Assembly (NCBI GenBank): GCA_900767685.1
Contig: CAAGAB010000178.1
Location: 1 to 40,732, forward strand
Length of the DNA: 40,732 nucleotides
Direction: 5' to 3'
Source: an uncultured Coprococcus sp.
GTDB taxonomy: Bacteria; Bacillota_A; Clostridia; Lachnospirales; Lachnospiraceae
Shown here: piece by piece, positions 1 to 7,728 of the stretch
Layout of the letters: every line of letters starts with the position of its first letter
Position numbering within the stretch: position 1 is the first letter of the stretch
Program-made: the position numbers and the translations under genes
The notes under the pieces: generated by a model
What the model was told of the DNA's origin: nothing
Seen by the model: only the letters and a program-made list of their open reading frames with translations
Databases searched by the model: none

Positions 1-1889
1 TACCAGTCATAGAACTCCTGCCAGGTTGCAAGCTCACAAGCCTTCTCCTTTGGCGTCAGACCGAACCGGTGGGCTGTATCGCACATTGCATCGTAATCGT
101 ACTTTGCATAGTTTATCTGGTTGTAAACTATATCAAGCAGATACAGATTGCTCTCCGGGTACTCTATGATGTGCGGATCATTCTTCATATCAACACACTC
201 AAATACAAATGTCACATTGTTGTCCTTCGCAAACCGCTTCATATTCTCTATATTCTCAGGTGTCACCTTCTCATATATCATATCCTTCAGCCAGCCGGCA
301 AATGATCCCTCTATGGTGGACTTGCTCGCTATCAACAGATCGTCGTTGTACTCATCATAGCTCACGATTCCCAGGAAGCCGTTCTCCTTTACATAGGCGG
401 TCACCGGAAACTGCAGCTTATTCTGCAGCATATCAAACTTTGTCTCAGAGCGCTCATTGATATTAAAGAACTTGTCATACGCCCTAGCTGCGACTCTTCC
501 CTTGAAAGTATCGATGTACAACCCCCTTGCTTTTGTGGTCTGCTCATCCCACACCCTGTCATTGAATGCCTTGCTCGTGAAGTTGAATGACGAAATATTG
601 CCAAATGTCTTCTCCTGTATGTACCTGTTTCCCCGCAAAGAGATGATCACATCTGCAACAGAGCTTGTGGTAACGGTCTGCTCCTCCTGTATCTCAGGTG
701 CCTTGAACACATCATTGTGGATCTCCACCTCATGGATTCCATCAGCATCCACCTGAACGCATCTGAGATCTCCGCCATACTCGACTCTGCCCTCAAGGTT
801 GAACACTCTGTCGTTCACCCGTACCGGGAGCAGCTTGGTGTTCCTGTGTCCATGGATCTGGTAGTAATTCGCCGGCATCTTCTCGTAGAATGTCTCTGCA
901 ATCTTCTCGAAATCATTGTAAGCTCCGACTCCATGTATCATCTGATCAGTTGCCACAAATGTGAGATTGTCGGGAATCACACTGAGTCCCGCATGGGTCA
1001 CCAGATATACATTATCACCGTAGCTATAGTAAGCGCACTGTCCAAACCTTCTGTAAAGCTTCCGCACCTCCTTCTTGTCGATTCCGGAAGCGTCAAGAAT
1101 CGGTCTCGTCACCAGCTCAAACTCCTTCGACCTGCCGGTGCAGTCATTTGCCCACAGCCACAGCCATCTCTCGTGATTGCCCTCAAGCATGAGAACATTC
1201 TTCCTGTCCCTGATAGATATCAGGAATTTTACGACCTCCGCATTCTCCACGCCTCTGTCGATATAATCACCTGTAAATATATAGAACTCGTCATCCTTTA
1301 TACCGCCATTGTCATCCAGATACTTCATCAGCGCTGTATAGCATCCGTGAACGTCCCCGATGTGATGGATCCTCTTATACTGGGAAAAATCCCTCTTCTT
1401 CATCCAGATGCTGTCAAGCTCATCCGGCTTTATGACCGTGATTCCCGAAGGGATCTTCTGTGTGGCAAAGCGGGAGTACATCTTGTCAATAACGTCATCT
1501 GGTACCCTCTTGAACTCCTCCCTACCGGCATTTCTTCTCTTCACCTCATCTATCGGAATATCTGTAAAATCAACACAATACATTCTATATCTGTATGTCT
1601 CACACATATTTTTGTATCTGTTCATCTCCGAAGTCTTGGAATTCGTGGCATCTATCACCGTAAATTCGCCCTTCTGCATGCGGATCTCAAGAAGACTGAA
1701 CAATGTCTTCCATACCGCACCATCATTGTTCTGACTGATTCCTCTCGTACCATCCACCTGCAGCACCGGACTCTGACAAAGCAGTCTGATGTCGTCCGCT
1801 GAAAGTGTGTATGGTTTTAATCCATTCTGCTCGATCCATGTAGATTTACCACAACCGGCAGATCCCCTAAGCAAAAGCAATACTCTCAT
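1..1889 (-). CDS. Trifunctional RNA repair enzyme: polynucleotide kinase-phosphatase-RNA ligase (3' end outside window)
   Basis: An open frame of 629 codons runs off the left edge. Residues 1-165 are a P-loop kinase (GSAGCGKST, 9-17) that would phosphorylate RNA 5'-OH ends. Residues 170-395 are a calcineurin-type metallophosphatase (GDVHG 178-182, GDYIDRG 207-213, GNHE 237-240, then THAGLS and HGHRN) that would remove 2',3'-cyclic or 3' phosphates. From about residue 400 there is an RNA ligase domain with FFNINE, the nucleotidyl-lysine motif KENGFLG (Lys501) and a downstream FECVD motif. The domain order matches bacterial Pnkp of the Pnkp-Hen1 repair system, but motif I and its surroundings read more like T4 Rnl1. 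The start has AGGAGG ten bases upstream. No Hen1 methyltransferase is visible within the window. An open plus-strand frame across 717-1802 is its antisense shadow. Confidence 0.88.
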   Translation of the reverse strand, partial: MRVLLLLRGSAGCGKSTWIEQNGLKPYTLSADDIRLLCQSPVLQVDGTRGISQNNDGAVWKTLFSLLEIRMQKGEFTVIDATNSKTSEMNRYKNMCETYRYRMYCVDFTDIPIDEVKRRNAGREEFKRVPDDVIDKMYSRFATQKIPSGITVIKPDELDSIWMKKRDFSQYKRIHHIGDVHGCYTALMKYLDDNGGIKDDEFYIFTGDYIDRGVENAEVVKFLISIRDRKNVLMLEGNHERWLWLWANDCTGRSKEFELVTRPILDASGIDKKEVRKLYRRFGQCAYYSYGDNVYLVTHAGLSVIPDNLTFVATDQMIHGVGAYNDFEKIAETFYEKMPANYYQIHGHRNTKLLPVRVNDRVFNLEGRVEYGGDLRCVQVDADGIHEVEIHNDVFKAPEIQEEQTVTTSSVADVIISLRGNRYIQEKTFGNISSFNFTSKAFNDRVWDEQTTKARGLYIDTFKGRVAARAYDKFFNINERSETKFDMLQNKLQFPVTAYVKENGFLGIVSYDEYNDDLLIASKSTIEGSFAGWLKDMIYEKVTPENIENMKRFAKDNNVTFVFECVDMKNDPHIIEYPESNLYLLDIVYNQINYAKYDYDAMCDTAHRFGLTPKEKACELATWQEFYDW

Positions 1890-2008
1890 ATTCTATCTGC
1901 CTCCTTCTTTACAATACTATTTTGTCCAATATACCCTATCTCCCTATATTTTTCACCCAACCTGTAGTTTAATCTATCCATTTTCTGTGCAAGCATTACT
2001 CTTGCAAA

Positions 2009-2070
2009 TAAAAAAGCTCCCCGGCAAATGATTCTTCCAATAACATCATTTGTCCAAAGGAACTTTTTTA
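2009..2070 (-). terminator. Rho-independent terminator of the GH13 gene
   Basis: A long imperfect hairpin: outer arms AAAAAAG and CTTTTTT, inner arms around AAATGAT and ATCATTT. Read on the minus strand it ends in TTTTTTATTT. It lies 50 bases after the GH13 stop and separates that gene from the RNA repair gene. Confidence 0.75.
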
Positions 2071-2119
2071 TATTTTTATGTCCTATATCTTTGTCTTGTA
2101 TATCTTTGTCTTCCGGCCA

Positions 2120-4213
2120 TCAGGCACGAACAAGCACCATGGCACTCATCTTCGGAGCCTTGATAGTGAGTACGTTATGTTCCACCATGTAATCCTGGGT
2201 TTCCAGTGTATAGCCTTCTTCATTTGTCAACATAACTCTTCTGAGTATTGAGTGATTATACACACCTATCTGTCGGATATGAAGCTTCAGATCCACATCC
2301 TCATAATTCGTATTCATGATGACAACCACCTGCTTGTTGTCCGTAAATCTTCCATAGCAAAGTATCTTATGTCCGCCGTGGAGATATAATACAGAACCCG
2401 ACTTAAGAGCCTCATATGACTTGTGTATCTTTATCATGTCTTTGTGGAACTGTATAAGCTCCTGATCCTCGTGTCCCCACGGATAGGTTCTTCTATTATC
2501 AGGGTCTGTCCAGCCGCACACACCAGCCTCATCCCCATAATATATGGTAGGAGCCCCCGGCCATGTCATCTGGAACACAACAGCCTGTCTGAATATTCCC
2601 TTGTCCACATCCTGATCGGCTGCATCTGCTCCCATAGTGTGAAGCCTTCCAACCTTTCTGTTGGTTCTCGTCAGGAATCTGGAATGATCGTGGTTGGACA
2701 GCTCATTCATCGACACATCTATGGACGGTCTGAGAAATCTGGACATGTGATAGTTCATTGCCCCCTTAAATGCATCGTAGTTACCCAGCAGATCTCCGCG
2801 GAACTCATCGCTGTGCTTCTCAACACCGCAGAGGAACCATGTTATAGGTTCCATGAACGCATCATAGTTCATGACCGTATCCCACTGGTCACCCTTCAGC
2901 CAGCTTTTTGGATCTCCATAGTGCTCAGCCAGAATGATGGCATTCGGATTTGCCTCTTTAACATTTCTCCTGAACTCACGCCAGAACTGGTGGTTGTACT
3001 CCGGGGAATGTCCCAGATCCGCAGCCACGTCAAGTCTCCATCCATCTGCATTATATGGAGGTGACACCCATTTTTTCGCTATCTTCATGATGTACTCAAC
3101 CAGTTTAGGCGAATCCTCGTAGTTAAGCTTCGGCAGGGTATCATGTCCCCACCAGCCATCATATGTCGTATTGTACGGCCATGCATTGTCATTGTAGAAC
3201 TTGAAGAAGGTGTTGTAAGGGCTGTCCTTCGATACAAATGCGCCCTTCTCATATCCCTCCTGATTCTCATATATACACTCCCTGTCCATCCATTTATTGA
3301 ATGAACCGCAATGGTTGAACACTCCATCAAGGATGACCTTCATGCCGCGCTTGTGTATCTCCTCAACCAGTTCTGCAAAGAACTGATTGCTAGCCTCAAG
3401 ATTCTTTTTATTTGTAACTCTGTTTATATATCTTGACGACTGCTTGTTCTCAAGGCATCCATCCGGGAGGCAGTCACCCTCATCGTCAACTATCCTTCCA
3501 TAGTGAGGATCAACATAGTCGTAATCCTGTATATCATACTTGTGGTTGGACGGCGATACAAATATAGGGTTCAGGTATATTACATCCACGCCCAGATCCT
3601 GCAGATAATCAAGCTTGTCCATGACACCCTGCAGATCTCCGCCGTAGAAACGGCCCACATCCATGGTGTTCGGCCTCTGATTCCAATCCTTCACCTGAAC
3701 TGAACCGACACCTATATACGCATACTCATTGTCCAGTACATCGTTGGACGAATCTCCGTTGCAGAACCTGTCCACAAATATCTGGTAGAATACCGCACCC
3801 TTTGCCCACTCTGGCACCTTGAAGCCCGGACAGATCTCAAAGTCGTACTCTCTGTCGTTCTGCTTCGTAGGTCCCAGCTTGTCATAAAAGCATGTAACTC
3901 TTCCTGAATGTATCTCAAAATGATATCTTATGAATGGCAGACCTCCGGGTATAGTCGCAGTATAAAAGTCGAATATTCTGTTGGAACTCTCCTTTGTCAT
4001 CTGTACTTTTTCTTCATTATATATAAGAAATACCTCATCCACATTGTCGGCTGTGGTCCTGAATCTGGCCTTCACATCCTGATCCACATCCGGCTCCTGT
4101 GGGCTGACATAATATTTGCTTCCGTCCGCAAACAGTCCACCTTTATTTAGTACGGGCTTAACATTATATACATACTCATGTATCTTCTGCCCATTGGTCT
4201 TCTTTTCCACCAT
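2120..4213 (-). CDS. GH13 alpha-amylase family enzyme, neopullulanase/cyclomaltodextrinase-like
   Basis: A 697-residue glycoside hydrolase family 13 protein, expected to cleave alpha-1,4 (and perhaps alpha-1,6) bonds of maltodextrins or pullulan fragments. An N-terminal beta domain (about 20-125) precedes the barrel. Region I is DGVFNH (296-301), region II is DGWRLDVAAD with the nucleophile Asp395, region III is ILAEH with the acid/base Glu430, and region IV is NHD with Asp509. No signal peptide is seen, so it is probably cytoplasmic and acts on imported oligosaccharides. The ATG at 4213 is preferred over one nine codons upstream because AAGGGAG lies nine bases before it. It appears monocistronic, between its own promoter and terminator. 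The exact substrate cannot be read from sequence. Confidence 0.92.
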   Translation of the reverse strand: MVEKKTNGQKIHEYVYNVKPVLNKGGLFADGSKYYVSPQEPDVDQDVKARFRTTADNVDEVFLIYNEEKVQMTKESSNRIFDFYTATIPGGLPFIRYHFEIHSGRVTCFYDKLGPTKQNDREYDFEICPGFKVPEWAKGAVFYQIFVDRFCNGDSSNDVLDNEYAYIGVGSVQVKDWNQRPNTMDVGRFYGGDLQGVMDKLDYLQDLGVDVIYLNPIFVSPSNHKYDIQDYDYVDPHYGRIVDDEGDCLPDGCLENKQSSRYINRVTNKKNLEASNQFFAELVEEIHKRGMKVILDGVFNHCGSFNKWMDRECIYENQEGYEKGAFVSKDSPYNTFFKFYNDNAWPYNTTYDGWWGHDTLPKLNYEDSPKLVEYIMKIAKKWVSPPYNADGWRLDVAADLGHSPEYNHQFWREFRRNVKEANPNAIILAEHYGDPKSWLKGDQWDTVMNYDAFMEPITWFLCGVEKHSDEFRGDLLGNYDAFKGAMNYHMSRFLRPSIDVSMNELSNHDHSRFLTRTNRKVGRLHTMGADAADQDVDKGIFRQAVVFQMTWPGAPTIYYGDEAGVCGWTDPDNRRTYPWGHEDQELIQFHKDMIKIHKSYEALKSGSVLYLHGGHKILCYGRFTDNKQVVVIMNTNYEDVDLKLHIRQIGVYNHSILRRVMLTNEEGYTLETQDYMVEHNVLTIKAPKMSAMVLVRA

Positions 4214-4251
4214 ACAATAAAATCTCCCTTGCATATACACATACTCTTCTT

Positions 4252-4280
4252 ATATTAATACTTTTCGGGAGATTAGGCAA
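4252..4280 (-). promoter_or_regulatory. Putative sigma-A promoter of the GH13 gene
   Basis: Minus-strand -35 TTGCCT (4275-4280) and -10 TAATAT (4252-4257) with a 17-base spacer, about 40 bases before the chosen start. Confidence 0.5.
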
Positions 4281-4329
4281 CAAAATAAAACATATCTTAG
4301 CCACGAATATACGGCATGAATCCCCAGTA

Positions 4330-4788
4330 TCAGACCGTAAGCTCTACCTTGTTCGGATCATAATCCAGATTCAGATTGCGGCAAATGTCCTCCGCAATAT
4401 AATTCTCGGTCTCGTGAGGGGAACAACCGTAAAACCTGCACACTGTGCTGTATGGAACTTTTTCACACAGTTCTTTACTCGTATATGGAGTGATAAAATA
4501 CAACATTCTGTAAAGCAGTCCAGCAAATCCCGCAGTATCCGTTTCCACTTCATCCGCCTTTTTCACCGCATTTTCCTCCAGCTTCCCATCTGCTTCCTCC
4601 AGGATGAAATCCATACACTCCACCGGCGTTTCCATCTGGAATCTGGAATACAGAGTGTCAAATGCTCTTGAACAGAAGTCTGAACTCAGGAAGAAATCTG
4701 AAAACTGTCCCATGTCATACCCGTGTTTTGCCGCATATTCATAAAGTCTCTGCTGTGTCCTGCATATTCTATAATCAATACTATCCAT
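4330..4788 (-). CDS. Conserved-looking protein of unknown function, 152 aa (last gene of the accessory cluster)
   Basis: I do not recognise a family with confidence. The protein is acidic and mostly helical in appearance. An N-terminal half (residues 1-75) is rich in aromatic and charged residues, then comes an acidic linker of Glu/Lys/Asp around 75-95. A C-terminal half holds hydrophobic GLLYRMLYF and a Cys-Gly-Cys-free tail with two cysteines near RFYGCSPHE. It loosely recalls small DUF3791-like proteins, which is only an impression. It starts 22 bases after the stop of the 273-residue gene, in the same direction, and is the last gene before the GH13 promoter, so it is probably co-transcribed with the ATPase cluster. 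The ribosome binding site is weak. Confidence 0.7.
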   Translation of the reverse strand: MDSIDYRICRTQQRLYEYAAKHGYDMGQFSDFFLSSDFCSRAFDTLYSRFQMETPVECMDFILEEADGKLEENAVKKADEVETDTAGFAGLLYRMLYFITPYTSKELCEKVPYSTVCRFYGCSPHETENYIAEDICRNLNLDYDPNKVELTV

Positions 4789-4809
4789 GATCGTTTACCG
4801 TCACTTTTT

Positions 4810-5631
4810 CTATTTTTCTTTTGGGGGCTTTCTTCTTTTTCCCCTCTGGCCATTATTTTCCTCGCTCACGCCTATGTACTGCCAGTAATTCCGGCACTGA
4901 TCGATTCCGTCCTCCATCTCCACCTGTATGAAGTGTCCATTTATCATACTGCAAAGCTTTGCAAAATATCTGTCCAGGTGCGGCGGCATCTGTGCATCCG
5001 AGCGGCATAGAAAAATCGCGTCAAATGTTCTTCCGTCTGTATAGATCTCCTCCAATACCTTCAGATCCGGCATCACCACTTTTGACAGGGAGTCCTGCAT
5101 TTTCTCTACCTTGTCAAATCCATGCAGCTCCAGCGACACCGGATTTGCGACCCAGTGGAAATTGACTCTATATTCTGAAAAAATACGCATCACCCAATTT
5201 CTGCAGTTCAATGTGTCTTTTCCGTCCAACAGGTCGTGGTACATATCAAGGTTATACAAATTTAAATGCTCTCTTGTCGGAATATGAGAATGAATAAAAT
5301 CATAAATGCGGACCTGACTGTTCGCTATCAGAACCGGGCAGTCCTCCGGCTGAGCCTGCAGGATCCTTTCAAGCCGCATAAATTCTTCTCCCATAATCCC
5401 CGCGGAGCTCGCCAGAACATTCTGCACGAGCTCTATATAATTTGGAATTTTTCCATCCCCTGATTTTGCCTCATCGTCCCAGGCTCTATTTGCTGCTTTA
5501 AGGTAATGGTTTGCCCATATGATACAGGATGTGAATGTAGGACAATCTATGTCCTCGGGGTAGTTTTTCAGCGCCTCTACCGCCGCCCTTTGAAAATACG
5601 TGAAGTCGATTGACAAAATATTTTTACTCAT
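4810..5631 (-). CDS. Unknown protein, 273 aa, translationally coupled to the AAA ATPase
   Basis: No recognised family. The protein is soluble with no signal peptide or membrane segment. The first 120 residues look helical and include a Trp/Tyr-rich stretch. The middle has VSLELHGFD and a short hydrophobic AIFLC strand typical of an alpha/beta core. The last 15 residues are very basic (RGKRRKPPKEK), which would suit nucleic acid contact. Its start is two bases beyond the ATPase stop and its ribosome binding site (GAGGAG) lies inside the ATPase's last codons, so the two are almost certainly translated together in fixed proportion. That coupling suggests a partner or effector of the ATPase. The function is unknown. 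Confidence 0.75.
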   Translation of the reverse strand: MSKNILSIDFTYFQRAAVEALKNYPEDIDCPTFTSCIIWANHYLKAANRAWDDEAKSGDGKIPNYIELVQNVLASSAGIMGEEFMRLERILQAQPEDCPVLIANSQVRIYDFIHSHIPTREHLNLYNLDMYHDLLDGKDTLNCRNWVMRIFSEYRVNFHWVANPVSLELHGFDKVEKMQDSLSKVVMPDLKVLEEIYTDGRTFDAIFLCRSDAQMPPHLDRYFAKLCSMINGHFIQVEMEDGIDQCRNYWQYIGVSEENNGQRGKRRKPPKEK

Positions 5632-5633
5632 AC

Positions 5634-6644
5634 TTACTCCTCTACCGGACCGTGCAAAAGATCTCTCATTGACTGCTCCGGACTTTTCAGGAAAGTCTCT
5701 ACATTAATATATAGAACCTTATCTTCCGGCTCGTCTGCCTGGCTCGGATTAAAAGCTCTATCCCCAGTGTACAAAACAACCTTATTCAGTAACTCCGCAC
5801 CCATATATCTATCAAATTCCTGGCAGAGTGTTCTGTCTGTAAGACGCTTTATCTGCCCTGCATCCGGCTTGTCCGCCAGCCATACTTCCGCAATACATGA
5901 TGTACGATTTTTAAGGTCGGCAAAGCATACATCAAATCCACCATCGCCTGTACTTGACTCATACTTAGATGCGATTACGCTGTGGCCTATCTCCTTTGCC
6001 GTATGTTCTGCCTGACATAGCACAATCTCTTTTAGATGTTGAGCATCGTCTTTAACAATGCGCACGTCTTCCTGTACTTCTTCCTGGTTCAATACCCCGC
6101 CGCACTTCATATAATCCATGATCCCCCTTCCCAGGAGTTCATTGTATTCCCCGAAAGGAATATATGTAGTGTCAACATAATGTGCCCTGTCGAACAACTC
6201 ATCTCGTCTGACATTTCGGACTACCGACAGATCTTCCCCTGCAAGCACGATCTTCTTTCCCTCAGCGGCATAGTGATCCGCGAGCACGCTCGAATAGATA
6301 GTAAAATCCTTCACCTTTGTCGCTTCATCTATGAATACATACCTGTAATTCTGGTATGTATCTATCATCTCACGCATTTGCATGACAGTGCTTCCATCAC
6401 AACAATGCAGAAACAAGCATTTGTCATAATCTCCGATGCGTTCTATCTCCTGCAACATCATCGTAGTTTTTCCCGTTCCCACAGGTCCATATAAGAAGTA
6501 GGTCTTCCTGTCGTTCGGCGAATCCACATAATCATGCAGCCCCCTAGCGATAAACCGCTCTTTGCTGATCCCCGCAAGACTTTCCTCAACATGTATTTTC
6601 AGTGATTCACCATTGTAGATCACCATCTCATAGCTTCCCACCAT
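5634..6644 (-). CDS. AAA_14-like P-loop ATPase with degenerate nuclease-like C-terminal domain
   Basis: A 336-residue ATPase. Walker A is GPVGTGKTT (53-61) and Walker B is YVFIDEA (102-108). A sensor-like IVLAGEDLSVV strand follows, then PFGEYNEL, the same layout as AAA_14 ATPases that carry a DUF4143 domain. The C-terminal part has FDVCF and CIAEVW, which resemble the Asp and Glu strands of a PD-(D/E)XK fold. The lysine expected after Glu is replaced by Trp, so cleavage is doubtful and the domain may only bind. The ATG at 6644 is chosen because GAGGAG lies ten bases before it. An in-frame TTG seven codons upstream is the alternative. It overlaps the end of the upstream 65-residue gene and is coupled to the downstream 273-residue gene. 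Confidence 0.8.
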   Translation of the reverse strand: MVGSYEMVIYNGESLKIHVEESLAGISKERFIARGLHDYVDSPNDRKTYFLYGPVGTGKTTMMLQEIERIGDYDKCLFLHCCDGSTVMQMREMIDTYQNYRYVFIDEATKVKDFTIYSSVLADHYAAEGKKIVLAGEDLSVVRNVRRDELFDRAHYVDTTYIPFGEYNELLGRGIMDYMKCGGVLNQEEVQEDVRIVKDDAQHLKEIVLCQAEHTAKEIGHSVIASKYESSTGDGGFDVCFADLKNRTSCIAEVWLADKPDAGQIKRLTDRTLCQEFDRYMGAELLNKVVLYTGDRAFNPSQADEPEDKVLYINVETFLKSPEQSMRDLLHGPVEE

Positions 6645-6825
6645 TTCGTCTCTTCTCCTCAGCAATTTCCTTTCTTGCTTCGTCGGTCAGCCTGACCGCT
6701 TCCTCTGTTGTTGGATAATAGCCATTTGCCCTGTAAAAATCTTCCTGTGCTTCTTCGCAAACTTCCCTCAGGCTTCTTCCGCTAGGTTTCATATCGGTTG
6801 GGAATTTCCAATTAAAATCACCCAT
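6628..6825 (-). CDS. Small acidic protein of unknown function, 65 aa
   Basis: A short charged protein. The N-terminus is WKFPTD-like and the rest is helical, rich in Glu and Arg, with a basic end (KEIAEEKRRN). ATG at 6825 follows AGGGGG closely; an upstream ATG eight codons earlier has no such site. Its last 17 bases overlap the ATPase start, the usual sign of translational coupling. In size, charge and position it resembles an antitoxin or a small regulatory partner, but that is inference; no DNA-binding motif is obvious. Confidence 0.65.
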   Translation of the reverse strand: MGDFNWKFPTDMKPSGRSLREVCEEAQEDFYRANGYYPTTEEAVRLTDEARKEIAEEKRRNGGKL

Positions 6826-6936
6826 ATTTTCCCCCTTTTGAACAATCACAGATCTGATGCCTTTATAGATTCATATTACCTTATCTGGCACATCGGTACA
6901 ATTATCCTCATAGTTTAAAATTAAAGTGATTGTTGT

Positions 6937-7266
6937 TTATTTGCCATATCGCCTCTCAAATTCTTCAATTTCCTTAAAAATATCTTCTGTACTGTCATCA
7001 CTTGCATCGTACCATTCCATTTTATTAAGGTACTTCCCAAGCCAGCTTTCACGCAGAACGCCGGTTGCAATTCCTACTTCACTGAAAGAATCCTTCCCTT
7101 TGCCGATAGTGAAGACAAGATTTCCGTTTTCCGATTCCTGTTCCTTGAAATTGCATCTGGCAAAAGTATTTCTCACCGTTTTGTACACTGCATTCAAATC
7201 GTGCTGTCGCATACTCAGCACCTTATCGTCATCAATTCCTATTGTAATTTTGTACAAGTAATCCAT
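6937..7266 (-). CDS. Unknown protein, 109 aa (first gene of the accessory cluster)
   Basis: No recognised family. It begins with a beta-strand-like stretch (YLYKITIGID), has a mixed alpha/beta middle with NLVFTIGKGK, and ends in an acidic helix. There are no membrane segments. GGGAGGTAGG lies nine bases before the ATG, the strongest ribosome binding site of the cluster. It is separated by 111 bases from the 65-residue gene in the same direction. It is the first gene after a 462-base non-coding stretch that carries a possible promoter. Confidence 0.7.
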   Translation of the reverse strand: MDYLYKITIGIDDDKVLSMRQHDLNAVYKTVRNTFARCNFKEQESENGNLVFTIGKGKDSFSEVGIATGVLRESWLGKYLNKMEWYDASDDSTEDIFKEIEEFERRYGK

Positions 7267-7365
7267 AGTTTTTTCCTACCTCCCATATTAGTTTTTTTAC
7301 ATTCCCTTATGTTCCTTTTTGCAGACATCTCTTGTTCGTTACATCGTTTTACTCAATCTACTGTG

Positions 7366-7395
7366 ATTATACACTATCTGATGTTTGCTATCACA
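7366..7395 (-). promoter_or_regulatory. Possible promoter of the accessory cluster
   Basis: A consensus TATAAT on the minus strand at 7366-7371, 95 bases before the first gene of the cluster. The upstream element (TTGTGA-like) has a long 19-base spacer, so support is weak. Confidence 0.3.
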
Positions 7396-7485
7396 AAGTT
7401 CTCTCTATCCACACAACCTCTGTTATATAAGCGGCAATCAGAGATGAATGATCGCCAAAACAGATAAAATCAGGACATAAAAATA

Positions 7486-7518
7486 AAAGAGGCAGTCACC
7501 GAACGACTGTCTCTTTTG
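7486..7518 (-). terminator. Rho-independent terminator downstream of the lipase gene
   Basis: Arms AAAAGAGACAGTC and GACTGCCTCTTTT (minus strand) with a seven-base loop and one mismatch, followed by ATTTTTATG. It lies about 210 bases after the lipase stop and would protect the accessory cluster from read-through. Confidence 0.7.
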
Positions 7519-7728
7519 GAGAAGGTATTTTGTTACTTATGGGGTGTAGCCAAAACTATATAATGTATTGGGGGTTACAATTATTATTATATACAAATCC
7601 CGTCAAAAGTCTGCCCAAACATTTTTTTATTTGGCAAATGTCATTGTGCATTATCACAATACATTTTATTTGTTTTACCAGTATTTGACTTTTTAGTGTC
7701 AATTTTAGACAAAACACTAACTATTTTT

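Larger units (their letters stand above)
7267..7728. other. Non-coding AT-rich stretch between the accessory cluster and the lipase
   Basis: 462 bases without a convincing gene. Seen here: a minus-strand TATAAT at 7366-7371 (possible -10 for the accessory cluster, with a weak -35), a hairpin terminator at 7486-7518, and a G-rich patch near 7539-7576 followed by AT-rich sequence up to the lipase stop. No tRNA or transposase remnant was seen. Confidence 0.5.

Noticed and set aside
717..1802. A 361-codon open frame on the plus strand
   Set aside because: It is antisense to the RNA repair gene, whose kinase, phosphatase and ligase motifs are all in the minus frame; the plus frame shows no family motif or ribosome binding site.
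4214..4240. Upstream ATG of the GH13 gene
   Set aside because: The clear AAGGGAG site lies inside that extension and serves the ATG at 4213.
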